64,000 bases of DNA, taken from NCBI RefSeq assembly GCF_040676775.1, contig NZ_JBFAPP010000007.1, forward strand, positions 62,001 to 126,000, in the 5' to 3' direction. This DNA is from Micromonospora_G sp040676775. Its GTDB lineage: Bacteria; Actinomycetota; Actinomycetes; Mycobacteriales; Micromonosporaceae. This document shows positions 15,959 to 24,820 of this stretch, in pieces; position 1 is the stretch's first letter, and each line of letters starts with the position of its first letter. The translations under genes and the position numbers were made by a program. The notes below the pieces were generated by a model. The model did no database searches. It was given only the letters and a program-made list of their open reading frames with translations, and was not told the DNA's origin.

Positions 15959-17632
15959 GTGCGCGTACGACGCAAGATGCAAAGCCTGGCCGGTGTGGCC
16001 GTACTCGCCCTGCTCGCCGGCTGCGGCGCGGGCGGTGGTGCGACCGCCGGCCCCGGCACCGCCAACGAGCCGGCCAGAGGTGCCGCGCTCAACGCCGAGG
16101 GGACCCCGGTCTCCGGTGGCACGCTGCGACTGTCGATGAACACCGACCCGCTCTGCCTCGACCCGCACGCCATCTCCTCCGACGTGGAGCAGATCTTCGG
16201 CCACATCCTCACCGATAACCTGATCTACCTGGACGAGCAGGGCCAGCCCGGGCCGTACCTGGCCGAGTCGTGGCAGATCTCGCCGGACGGCCTGACCTAC
16301 ACCTTCAAGCTGCGCCAGGGGGTGACGTTCAGCGACGGGACCCCGTTCGACGCCGAGGCGGTACGGGTGAACTTCGAGCACATGCTCGACCCGACCACCC
16401 GGTCACCGCTGGCCGGGCCGTACATCGCCCCGTACAAAGACAGTAAGATCATCGATCCGTACACCATCGAGGTGCACCTGAGCGTTCCGTACAGCCCGTT
16501 CCTGGACGTCCTCGCCCAGGGCTGGCTCGGCCTGCTCTCACCGAAGGCGATCAACGAGACCACCCCGGCGCAGCTCTGCGAGAAGCCGATCGGCTCCGGC
16601 CCGTTCGTGCTCACCAGCTACACCAAGAACCAGGGCGTGACCTTCGTCAAGCGCCCCGGCTACAACTGGGCACCGCCGCAGCTCAAGCAGACCGGGGAGG
16701 CCAAGCTCGACGGCATCGAGGTTTCCTGGGTCGGCCAGGACGCGGTCCGCTTCAACTCCCTCACCGGCGGGCAGTACCAGGCCACCGGCTATGTCCCGGC
16801 GCAGAACGCCGCCGCCCTGAAGAGCAACCCCGACTTCGTGTACGCCAACGTCAACCGGATCGGGCTGCCGTACACGGTCGAGTTCAACACCTCCCGCGCC
16901 CCGTTCGACAACCTCGACGTACGCCGGGCGTTCGCGGCGGCGGTCAACGTACCGGCGATCGTGCAGACCCTCGGCTTCGGTGAGCGGCAGCAGTCGACCA
17001 GTTACGTCGACCGGGTCACCAAGTACTACGACCCGGCGGTGAAGCTGCCCGGCTTCGACCCGAAGCTCGCCAACCAACTGCTCGACCAGGCCGGGTGGAC
17101 CGCCCGCAACGGCGACGGCTACCGGACCAAGGACGGCAAGGAACTCGTCGTGCAGTGGCCGGTCAGCCAGGCCGGTACGGTCAGCCCGATCTTCGACCTG
17201 ATCCAGGCCCAGGTGAAGTCGGTCGGCATCCGGGTGAACATCCAACTGCTGCCGTCGACCCAGGTCACCACCCTGCGCTACGCCGGTGACTACGACCTCA
17301 CGTACGGCGTCTGGCACACCAACACCCCGGACGTGCTCTACATCAAGTACGCCAGCTTCAGCATCCCGAACGAGAAACGCCTGGGCCAGAACACCTCGCA
17401 CCTGTCCGACCCGCAGGTCGACCAGTGGCTCGACCAGGCCCGGCAGACCACCGACCAGGCCACCCAGCAGAAGCTCTACAGCCAGGTCCAGGGCCGCCTC
17501 GCCGAACTCGTACCCGGTATCCCGGTCTACGACAACTCGGTCCTCTGGGCGTTCAGCCGGAAACTGCACAACGTCTCGGTGGACACCTCGCACGGCACGC
17601 CGCTGTTCACCTACGCCTGGCTGGAGAAGTAG
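15959..17632 (+). CDS. SBP_bac_5 solute-binding lipoprotein (Dpp/Opp type)
   Basis: This 557-residue protein is a family 5 extracellular solute-binding protein. It has a basic start, then VAVLALLAGCG with a lipobox cysteine near residue 21, and a mature domain with GGTLRLSMNTDPLCLDPHA and YTFKLRQGVTFSDGTPFDAE, the usual signatures. Such proteins bind peptides, glutathione, nickel or opines. The genomic context suggests a sulfur-containing ligand. GTG at 15959 was chosen because AAGGAG lies eight bases upstream; an ATG at 15938 in frame lacks a site. The stop overlaps the permease start by one base. Confidence 0.92.
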   Translation: MRVRRKMQSLAGVAVLALLAGCGAGGGATAGPGTANEPARGAALNAEGTPVSGGTLRLSMNTDPLCLDPHAISSDVEQIFGHILTDNLIYLDEQGQPGPYLAESWQISPDGLTYTFKLRQGVTFSDGTPFDAEAVRVNFEHMLDPTTRSPLAGPYIAPYKDSKIIDPYTIEVHLSVPYSPFLDVLAQGWLGLLSPKAINETTPAQLCEKPIGSGPFVLTSYTKNQGVTFVKRPGYNWAPPQLKQTGEAKLDGIEVSWVGQDAVRFNSLTGGQYQATGYVPAQNAAALKSNPDFVYANVNRIGLPYTVEFNTSRAPFDNLDVRRAFAAAVNVPAIVQTLGFGERQQSTSYVDRVTKYYDPAVKLPGFDPKLANQLLDQAGWTARNGDGYRTKDGKELVVQWPVSQAGTVSPIFDLIQAQVKSVGIRVNIQLLPSTQVTTLRYAGDYDLTYGVWHTNTPDVLYIKYASFSIPNEKRLGQNTSHLSDPQVDQWLDQARQTTDQATQQKLYSQVQGRLAELVPGIPVYDNSVLWAFSRKLHNVSVDTSHGTPLFTYAWLEK

Positions 17633-18588
17633 TGGCGGCCCGGGCGGAACGGGCTCGCGCGCAGGTCAGACGGATCGGCGCCCGGGTGCTCGCCGGGGTC
17701 GGGGTGCTCTGGGGGGCGGCGACGCTGTCCTTCCTCGCCCTGCACGCGACCGCCGGCGACGCCGCGCTCGCGACCGTCGCCGGTGACGGCGCCAACCCCA
17801 CCCAGGCCGTCCTGGAACGGGTACGCCAGGACTACGGGCTGGACCTGCCGCTGCACCGGCAGTACCTGAACTACCTCGGCAACCTGCTCACCGGTGACCT
17901 CGGTGAGTCGTACCAGCAGCGGATCTCGGTCACCCGGGCGATCGGGGAGCAACTCGGCCCCACCGTCGCCCTGGCGCTCAGCGCCGCGCTGCTGGCGCTG
18001 GTGCTGGCGGTGACGGTGGCGGTGTTCACCGCCGGCCGGCGTCGCTGGGTACGGTCGACCGCCTCCGGTGTCGAGGTGGTGATCGCCTCGTTCCCGACCT
18101 TCGTCCTCGGCCTGCTGCTCCTGATCGTCTTCTCGTTCCGCACCGGCTGGTTCCCGGTCTCCGGCAACGACGGCTTCTCCGCACTGGTCCTGCCGGCGGT
18201 CACGCTGGCCCTGCCGATCGCCGCGGTGCTCGGCCAGGTGCTGCGCGCCGAACTCGAGGACGTGCTGGAGCAGCCGTTCATCCTCACCGCCCGCACCCGG
18301 GGCATGCGCGACACGGCGGTACGCGTACGGCACGCCCTGCGGCACGCGCTGATCCAGATCGTCACCATGTCCGGCTACATGATCGGCACCCTGCTCGGCG
18401 GCGCGGTGATCACCGAGACCCTGTTCGTCCGCCGGGGCGTCGGGCAGCTCATGTTGACCGCCGTCACCACCAAGGACATTCCGCTGGTGCTCGGGGTGGT
18501 GCTCTTCGCCGCCGCCGTCTACGTGGTGGTGAACCTGGTCGTCGACATCGTCTACGGCCTCGTCGACCCGAGGGTGGTGACGGCGTGA
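17632..18588 (+). CDS. DppB-type ABC permease of cluster A
   Basis: This 318-residue permease has six membrane segments and the N-terminal helix plus DYGLDLPLHRQYLNYLGNLLTGDLGES typical of DppB/OppB/GsiC proteins. The cytoplasmic EAA-like loop reads LTARTRGMRDTAVRVRHALRHAL. Its GTG start shares a base with the stop of the binding protein (TAGTG), and its stop overlaps the next permease (GTGA), so the transporter genes are translationally coupled. Confidence 0.92.
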   Translation: MAARAERARAQVRRIGARVLAGVGVLWGAATLSFLALHATAGDAALATVAGDGANPTQAVLERVRQDYGLDLPLHRQYLNYLGNLLTGDLGESYQQRISVTRAIGEQLGPTVALALSAALLALVLAVTVAVFTAGRRRWVRSTASGVEVVIASFPTFVLGLLLLIVFSFRTGWFPVSGNDGFSALVLPAVTLALPIAAVLGQVLRAELEDVLEQPFILTARTRGMRDTAVRVRHALRHALIQIVTMSGYMIGTLLGGAVITETLFVRRGVGQLMLTAVTTKDIPLVLGVVLFAAAVYVVVNLVVDIVYGLVDPRVVTA

Positions 18589-19469
18589 CAGCGCTCGACG
18601 TACCCGTGGCGGCCGTGCCGACCGCGACCAGCCCGACCGCCCGGCGGCGGCGGTCGAGGCGGCGGGCGATCCGGCCCGGTGTCGCCCTCGCGGCGGTGTT
18701 CCTCGTCCTGCTGGTGGTCGCGGCGTTGGTGCCGGAGTGGCTGGCTCCGCAGGATCCGTTGGCGCTCAGCCCGGACGGCGCGTTCCTGCCGCCCGGTCCG
18801 GGGCACCTGCTCGGCACCGACCAGACCGGTCGCGACGTGCTCAGCCGGATCATCCACGGTGCCCGCCCCACCCTCATCCTCGGGCTCGGGGCGACCGCGC
18901 TCGCGGTCACCGGCGGCACCCTGCTCGGCCTGCTCGCCGGCATCGGTGGCCGGTTCGTCGAGGGCACGCTGATGCGGCTGGTCGACGTCGCCCTCGCCGT
19001 GCCGGACCTGCTGCTGGCGCTGGTCGTGATCACCCTGGTCGGTACCGGCACCAGCAACGTGCTGTTCGCGGTGGCCTTCGCCAGCGTCCCGTACTACGCC
19101 CGCATCGTCCGCGCCCAGGTGCACGTGGTCCGCCGGGCAACGTACGTCGAGGCGGCCACCACGCTCGGTCTGAGCCGCTCGGCGGTGATCGCCCGACACG
19201 TGCTGCCGAACGCGCTCAAGCCGCTGGTGGTGCTGGCCACGATCCGGATCGGCGACGCGATCGCCAACGGGGCGTCGCTGAGCTTCCTCGGCCTCGGCAC
19301 CCCGCCACCGGCCGCCGAGTGGGGCAGCATGCTCTCCACCGGCATCCAGTACATCTCCAACGACTGGTTCATGCTCGCCGTACCCGGCCTGGCGATCACC
19401 CTGACCGTGCTCGCGGTGACGGTGGTCGGCCGGGACCTGCGGCGCCGCTCCGAAGGGAGGGCCTCCTGA
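18585..19469 (+). CDS. DppC-type ABC permease of cluster A
   Basis: The 294-residue second permease has a basic N-terminal tail (ARRRRSRRRAIR), an OppC-like start, HLLGTDQTGRDVLSRIIHGA, and the coupling loop YVEAATTLGLSRSAVIARHVLPNAL. It should pair with the DppB-type subunit in the inner membrane. It starts at a GTG overlapping the previous stop and ends overlapping the ATPase start (TGATG). Confidence 0.93.
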   Translation: MTALDVPVAAVPTATSPTARRRRSRRRAIRPGVALAAVFLVLLVVAALVPEWLAPQDPLALSPDGAFLPPGPGHLLGTDQTGRDVLSRIIHGARPTLILGLGATALAVTGGTLLGLLAGIGGRFVEGTLMRLVDVALAVPDLLLALVVITLVGTGTSNVLFAVAFASVPYYARIVRAQVHVVRRATYVEAATTLGLSRSAVIARHVLPNALKPLVVLATIRIGDAIANGASLSFLGLGTPPPAAEWGSMLSTGIQYISNDWFMLAVPGLAITLTVLAVTVVGRDLRRRSEGRAS

Positions 19470-21121
19470 TGGCCGACCCACTGCTCACGGTGCAGAATTT
19501 GCGGGTCGACTTCGACGGGGTGACCGTGGTCGACGGAATCTCCTTCACCATCGGCCGGGGCGAGTGCCTGGCCCTGGTGGGGGAGTCCGGCTCCGGCAAG
19601 AGCGTCACCTCACGCAGCCTGGTCGGCCTCACCGGCACCGGCGCCCGGGTACAGGTGGACCGGCTCGACTTCGACGGCGAGGACCTGACCCGGCTCTCCC
19701 AGCGGCGGTGGCGCCGGGTCCGGGGTGCGCGGATCGGGTTCGTGCTCCAGGACGCGCTCTCCTCGCTGGACGGGCTGCGCCCGATCGGCCGGGAGGTCGC
19801 CGAGCCGCTGGCCCTGCACACCCGACTGACCCGTACGGCTCGGCAGCGCCGGGTGGTGGAGCTGCTCGCCTCGGTCGGCGTACCGGAGCCGGAGGTACGG
19901 GCGAGGCAGTATCCGTACCAGCTTTCCGGCGGGCTGCGGCAGCGGGCGTTGATCGCGTCCGCCATCGCCTGCGCGCCGCGGCTGCTGATCGCCGACGAGC
20001 CGACCACCGCCCTGGACGCGACCGTGCAGGCCCAGGTGCTGGCCCTGCTGGAGACGTTGAAGACGAGCGACGGCGGCATGCTGGTGGTCAGCCACGACCT
20101 CGCGGTGGTGGCCCGGCTGGCCGATCGGATAGCGGTCATGCGCGACGGGGTGATCGTCGAGCAGGGCCCGACCGCGCAGGTGCTGGGCGATCCCCGGCAC
20201 GACTACACCCGGGCGCTGCTGGCCGCCGTGCCCGGCACCCGACCGAAGGGCACCCGGCTCTCCGCCGTACCGGTCGCCTCCGAGCCCGCCGCGGGCGACA
20301 CCGCCACCAGTGCATCGGGTGACGGTCGGTCGCCCGCCGGGGACGTGGTCGAGGCGCGCGGGTTGACCAAGTCGTTCCTCGGTCCGGACGGGGTTCGTCG
20401 CACCGTGGTCTCCGACGTGTCCTTCACCCTCGGCCAGGGTCGGACGCTCGGCATCGTCGGCGAGTCCGGCTCCGGCAAGACCACGACCGCCCGGATGGTG
20501 CTCGGGGTGGAGCAGCCCGACGCCGGTGAGGTACGGCTGCACGGCCGCGACTGGGCCGGGCTCGGTCAGGCCGAGCGGCGTAGGGAGCGGCGCCGGCTTC
20601 AGGTGATCTACCAGGACCCGCTCAGCTCGTTCGACCCGCGCTACACCGTCGAGCGGGTGATCGGCGAGGCCCTCGGCGTGATCGGCCATCCGCGTGGCGC
20701 CGCTCGCCGGGACCGGACCGTCGAGCTGCTCGAACAGGTCGGCCTTGATGCCGGTTATCTCGGCCGGCGACCGCTGGAGATGTCCGGTGGGCAACGGCAG
20801 CGGGTGGCGATCGCGCGGGCGCTCGCCCCCGAGCCCGAGGTGATCGTCTGCGACGAGCCGGTCTCCGCGCTGGACGTCTCGGTCCAGGCACAGGTGCTCG
20901 ACCTCCTCGCCGACCTGCAACAACGCCTCGGGGTGTCGTACCTGTTCATCTCGCACGACCTGGGCGTGATCCACCACGTCAGCGACCAGGTGCTGGTGAT
21001 GAAGGACGGCTCGGTGGTCGAGGCCGGCGACACCGCGCAGATATTCGAGCGCCCTCAGCACGCGTACACCCGTGCCCTGCTCGCCGCGGTGCCCCGGTTG
21101 CACCCGACCAGCTCCATCTAG
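19469..21121 (+). CDS. Fused DppD-DppF ABC ATPase of cluster A
   Basis: This 550-residue protein contains two complete nucleotide-binding domains joined by a flexible Ala/Ser/Gly linker around residues 260-290. Domain 1 has Walker A GESGSGKS, signature LSGGLRQR (an L for the usual Q) and Walker B LLIADEP. Domain 2 has GESGSGKTT, MSGGQRQR and VIVCDEP. Each ends with the oligopeptide-transporter-type extension HDYTRALLAAVP or HAYTRALLAAVP. It energises import through the two permeases. Fused DppDF ATPases are known in several actinobacterial importers. Confidence 0.93.
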   Translation: MADPLLTVQNLRVDFDGVTVVDGISFTIGRGECLALVGESGSGKSVTSRSLVGLTGTGARVQVDRLDFDGEDLTRLSQRRWRRVRGARIGFVLQDALSSLDGLRPIGREVAEPLALHTRLTRTARQRRVVELLASVGVPEPEVRARQYPYQLSGGLRQRALIASAIACAPRLLIADEPTTALDATVQAQVLALLETLKTSDGGMLVVSHDLAVVARLADRIAVMRDGVIVEQGPTAQVLGDPRHDYTRALLAAVPGTRPKGTRLSAVPVASEPAAGDTATSASGDGRSPAGDVVEARGLTKSFLGPDGVRRTVVSDVSFTLGQGRTLGIVGESGSGKTTTARMVLGVEQPDAGEVRLHGRDWAGLGQAERRRERRRLQVIYQDPLSSFDPRYTVERVIGEALGVIGHPRGAARRDRTVELLEQVGLDAGYLGRRPLEMSGGQRQRVAIARALAPEPEVIVCDEPVSALDVSVQAQVLDLLADLQQRLGVSYLFISHDLGVIHHVSDQVLVMKDGSVVEAGDTAQIFERPQHAYTRALLAAVPRLHPTSSI

Positions 21122-21127
21122 ATATCA

Positions 21128-21150
21128 CCTAGCCTCCTAGGATGCACTAC
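21128..21150. promoter_or_regulatory. Operator-like motif before the cluster A monooxygenase
   Basis: The motif is CCTAGCC followed by TCCTAGGATGCACTAC. Apart from one base it recurs at 32498-32520. Its core is a dyad centred on CCTAGG, perfect over 14 bases in the second copy. It lies in the 69-base gap before the DszA-type gene, so it could be an operator for that gene alone, separate from the upstream operon. The regulator is unknown; GntR-type regulators use dyads of this kind. Confidence 0.5.
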
Positions 21151-21190
21151 GGGGCGAGGCGCACGCCACACCTCACGAAGGACACCGAAG

Positions 21191-22624
21191 ATGACCGCTG
21201 ACCCGGCCAAGAAGAAGATCCACGTCAACCTCTTCGAGATGAACTGCGTCGGACACATCTCGCACGGCCTCTGGGTGCACGAGGACAACAACCGGCACCG
21301 CTTCAACGACATCGAGTTCTGGACCGAGCTGGCCGAGCTGCTCGAGTACGGCACCTTCGACGCGGTCTTCCTGGCCGACGTGATCGGCGCGTACGACGGG
21401 TTCCGGTCCGGCCCGGAGACGGCGCTGCGTGAGGCGGTGCAGATCCCGAACAACGATCCGCTGCTGGTGATCCCGGCGATGGCGGCGGTGACCCGTAACC
21501 TCGGGTTCGCGGCGACCTTCTCCACCACCTACGAACCGCCGTTCGCGTTCGCCCGCCGGATGAGCACCCTGGACCACCTGACCAAGGGGCGGGTGGCGTG
21601 GAACGTGGTCACCTCGTACCTGCCGAACGCGGCTCGCAACTTCGGCCTGCCCGACGAGGTGGAGCACGACCGCCGGTACGCCATCGCCGACGAGTACCTT
21701 GACGTGCTCTACAAGCTCTGGGAGGGCTCGTGGGACGATGATGCGGTGATCACGGACCGCGCCGACCGGGTGTACACCGACCCAGCGAAGGTCCGCTATA
21801 TCAACCACGTCGGCGAGCACTACCGGGTCGCCGGCCCGCACCTGTCCCAGCCGTCCCGGCAGCGCACCCCGGTGATCTACCAGGCGGGCGCCTCCGACGC
21901 CGGTAAGGAGTTCGCCGCCCGGCACGCCGAGGCGGTCTTCACCGGCGGCAGCACCCTGGACGAGGTACGGGCGAACGTCGAGGACACCCGCAGCCGGGCC
22001 AAGGCGTACGGGCGCGAGCCGGAGCACATCAAGTTCCTCGCCGGCGCGGCGGTGATCGTCGGGCGTACCGACGCCGAGGTCGACCGGAAGGTCGCGGAGT
22101 TCCGGCGGCTGCGCAGCGTCGACGGTCACCTCGCCCATGCCGGTGCCGGACTTGACTGGACCCGTTACCCGCGCGACGAGCGGATCAGCGACATCATCGC
22201 CCGGCAGGACCCCGGCTACCAGCGGCTCGGCCGCCGTTACCGGCCCGAGCAGACCGTCGGTGAGGTGCTCGACCAGATCGGCTCGTTCAACCGGGGCCCG
22301 TTCTTCGTCGCCGGCACTCCGAAGGTGGTCGCCGACGAGTTGGAACGATGGGTCGACACCGGCGGTATCGACGGGATCAACCTGCGCCAGTTCCTCACCC
22401 CGGGTACCGCCGAGGACTTCATCGAGCTGGTCGTACCGGAGCTGCGGCGCCGGGGTCGCTACCGCGAGTCGTACGACGACGGTGAGACTCTGCGCGAGCG
22501 GCTGTTCGGGGCCGGGCAGGCCCGGCTGTACGACGTACACCCGGGCGCGCGCTACCGGGACCCGGCGCAGTTGTCGGTGCCGGCGAACCCGCTGCGGTTG
22601 AGTACGGCGGGCAGCCCGGCGTGA
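21191..22624 (+). CDS. DszA/NtaA/SnaA-family FMNH2-dependent monooxygenase (cluster A)
   Basis: This 477-residue bacterial-luciferase-fold enzyme has IHVNLFEMNCVGHISHGLWVH at the N-terminus, the FMN region AVFLADVIGAYDG, the family TTYEPPFAFARRMSTLDHLTKG segment followed by GRVAWNVVTSYLPNAARNFG, and a C-terminal RRRGRYR. The family oxidises sulfones (DszA), nitrilotriacetate (NtaA) or S-alkyl cysteine derivatives, using FMNH2 from a separate reductase. No reductase is encoded in cluster A; ssuE (29813) or the cluster C reductase (54405) might serve. It follows the importer by 69 bases, with its own possible operator. Confidence 0.9.
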   Translation: MTADPAKKKIHVNLFEMNCVGHISHGLWVHEDNNRHRFNDIEFWTELAELLEYGTFDAVFLADVIGAYDGFRSGPETALREAVQIPNNDPLLVIPAMAAVTRNLGFAATFSTTYEPPFAFARRMSTLDHLTKGRVAWNVVTSYLPNAARNFGLPDEVEHDRRYAIADEYLDVLYKLWEGSWDDDAVITDRADRVYTDPAKVRYINHVGEHYRVAGPHLSQPSRQRTPVIYQAGASDAGKEFAARHAEAVFTGGSTLDEVRANVEDTRSRAKAYGREPEHIKFLAGAAVIVGRTDAEVDRKVAEFRRLRSVDGHLAHAGAGLDWTRYPRDERISDIIARQDPGYQRLGRRYRPEQTVGEVLDQIGSFNRGPFFVAGTPKVVADELERWVDTGGIDGINLRQFLTPGTAEDFIELVVPELRRRGRYRESYDDGETLRERLFGAGQARLYDVHPGARYRDPAQLSVPANPLRLSTAGSPA

Positions 22625-24820
22625 CCTACCGCGCGCCACGGGCGGTGATCGACCCGGATCCGGCCAAGTCCTGGCTACGTCGGGCGTTTCCGCTGGTGGC
22701 GGCGCACAAGCGGCTGCTGCTGACCTCGCTGGTGCTGTCGTTCGTCGGCCTGGTCGTGCAGGTGCAGATCCCCAACGTGATGCGGCTCGGCATCGACCAC
22801 GCGATCATCGCGCGCGGCGGTGACCTGGGCCGGTACGTCTGGTGGGTGGTCGGCTTGGCGCTGGGTCAGACGGTGGTCACCTACCTGGCCCGGCGCTACC
22901 TGCTGCGCACCGCGTACGAGATCGAGTACGACCTGCGCAACATCATGTTCGCTCACCTGATCCGGATGCCGTTCGGTTTCTACGACCGGGTGCAGACCGG
23001 TGAGCTGATGTCGAGGTCCAGTTCGGACATCCGAGCGGTGCAGATGTACCTCGCGTTCGGGCCGTCGATCCTGGTGCAGTGCACGATCGCCGGGATCGCG
23101 TTCGTGCTGATGCTCACGATCAACGTGCCGCTGGCCCTGGTCGCGATGGTGACCATGCCGGTGATCGGGCTGCTCGGGGTCGCCATGCGCAAGGCGATCT
23201 TCCCGATCTCCTGGCTGATCCAGGCCCGGCTGGCCGGGCTCGCCACGGTGGTCGACGAGAACATCAACGGGGTACGGATCGTGAAGGCGTTCGCGGCCGA
23301 GGGGCGTCAGCTCGACACCCTGGCGACGGCGGCGGACCGGGTGCGGTGGGCGTACCTGACCGATGCCCGGATCCGTTCCCGGTGGTCGCCGGTGATCGAG
23401 AACCTGCCCCGGCTGGGCCTGGCATTGGTGCTGCTGGCCGGTGGCTGGCTGGTGTTCGACGGGCGGACCACGGTAGGCACGATCGTCGCCTTCAACACCT
23501 ATGTGCTGATGCTCCAGCCGCCGTTCCGGATGCTCGGCATGATGATCATGATGGGTCAGCGGGCGGCCGCCTCCGCCCAACGGATCTACGAGATCCTGGA
23601 CACCCGCTCCGACGTGGTCTCGCCGCCACACCCGGTGCGCGTCGACCTCCGCGGCGACCTGCACCTGGATCACGTGCGGTTCACGTACGCGAACGGCACG
23701 GTCGCGCTCGACGGCCTCGACCTGCGGGTTCGCGCCGGTGAGACGGTGGCGGTGGTGGGGCGTACCGGGTCCGGGAAGTCGACCCTCGGGCGGCTGCTGG
23801 CCCGCTACTACGACGCCGACAGCGGCACCGTGCGCATCGACGGGCACGACGTACGCGACCTCGACCTCGCCCGACTGCGCGAGCAGGTCGGCATCGTTCC
23901 GGACGAGCCGTTCCTGTTCTCGGTGTCGATCCGGGACAACATCGCCTACGGCCGTCCGGACGCCAGCCTGGACGAGGTTGTCGCGGCGGCAGTGGCGGCC
24001 GGGGCGGACGGCTTCGTCCGGGCCCTGCCACAGGGCTACGACACGGTGGTCGGGGAGCGCGGCTACACGCTCTCCGGTGGCCAACGCCAGCGCCTCGCCA
24101 TCGCCCGTGCGCTGCTGGTCAACCCGCCGGTGCTGGTTCTCGACGACGCGACCAGCGCCATCGACGTGACCGTCGAGCACCGCATCCACGCCGCCCTGCG
24201 CGACCTCATGCGCGGCCGGACCACCGTGATCGTCGCGCACCGGTTGTCCACCATCGGGCTGGCCGACCGGGTGGTGCTGATGGAGGCGGGTCGGGTGGTG
24301 GCCGAGGGCAGCCACGCTCACCTGCTCGCCACCGAGCCCCGCTACCGGGCCGTGCTCGCCGAGCGGAACCCGACCGCCCCCGTTGCCCCGGTCGTGCTCA
24401 CCGACCGGAACCCGACCGCCCCCGTTGCCCCGGTCGCGCTCGCCGACCGAAACCCGGCNNNNNNNNNNNNNNNNNNNNNNNNNNNNNNNNNNNNNNNNNN
24501 NNNNNNNNNNNNNNNNNNNNNNNNNNNNNNNNNNNNNNNNNNNNNNNNNNNNNNNGGCCGAGCGGAACCCGGCCGAGCGGAACCCGGCCGAGCGGAACCC
24601 GGCCGAGCGGAACCCGGCCGAGCGGAACCCGGCCGAGCGGAACCCGGCCGAGCGGAACCCGGCCGACCCGATCGAGGTCGACGACGAGGGCGAGCCCTGC
24701 GACGGCCCGTACCGCGGCGAGTCGGTCGACGGGCTGCCCGAGCAGTCGTCGCCTGACGGGCCTGGCGTCGGCACGCCGCCCCGCCAGGGCTTCGGACCGG
24801 CGGTCGAGGTGTCGCGATGA
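22621..24820 (+). CDS. Heterodimeric ABC exporter half with degenerate NBD and AERNP-repeat tail (spans assembly gap)
   Basis: This is a type IV ABC exporter half. A membrane domain (residues 20-330) is followed by an NBD with Walker A GRTGSGKST, signature LSGGQRQR and Walker B VLVLDDATSAID. The catalytic glutamate is replaced by aspartate, as in the degenerate half of heterodimeric exporters. The C-terminal tail holds two 14-residue repeats (RNPTAPVAPV core), then at least seven AERNP units. The tail is cut by 97 undetermined bases, after which the reading frame appears shifted. The AERNP frame is the true one because its TGA at 24818-24820 overlaps the ATG of the partner gene. The start is GTG at 22621, overlapping the monooxygenase stop. 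True length is over 700 residues. Confidence 0.88.
24358..24458 (+). repeat. 42-bp tandem repeat in the exporter tail
   Basis: Two near-identical 42-base units (24358-24399 and 24400-24441) and part of a third encode the 14-residue repeat with core RNPTAPVAPV. They abut the assembly gap and grade into the shorter 15-base repeats beyond it, so the whole tail is one expanding repeat tract. Confidence 0.85.
24459..24555. other. Assembly gap of 97 undetermined bases
   Basis: The stretch is all n. It interrupts the repeat tract. Because the flanking frames differ, the true gap length should equal 96, 99 or another multiple of three rather than 97. A collapsed run of 15-base repeats is the likely cause. 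Confidence 0.95.
24557..24661 (+). repeat. 15-bp tandem repeat, seven perfect units (AERNP)
   Basis: GCCGAGCGGAACCCG occurs seven times without change, encoding AERNP each time. The repeat runs into the assembly gap on its left side, so the real copy number is unknown and is probably variable between strains. Confidence 0.95.

Noticed and set aside
14606..16381. A 591-codon open frame on the minus strand
   Set aside because: It lies opposite the DszC-like and binding-protein genes and has no motif or ribosome site. This is typical of the mirror frame in G+C-rich DNA.
24358..24661. CRISPR array
   Set aside because: The repeats are uninterrupted, coding and in frame, with no spacers or cas genes in the window.
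24556..24756. GRAEP-type repeat continuation of the first exporter frame after the gap
   Set aside because: This is the result of the arbitrary gap length. The AERNP frame agrees with the repeat before the gap and with the ATGA overlap at 24817.
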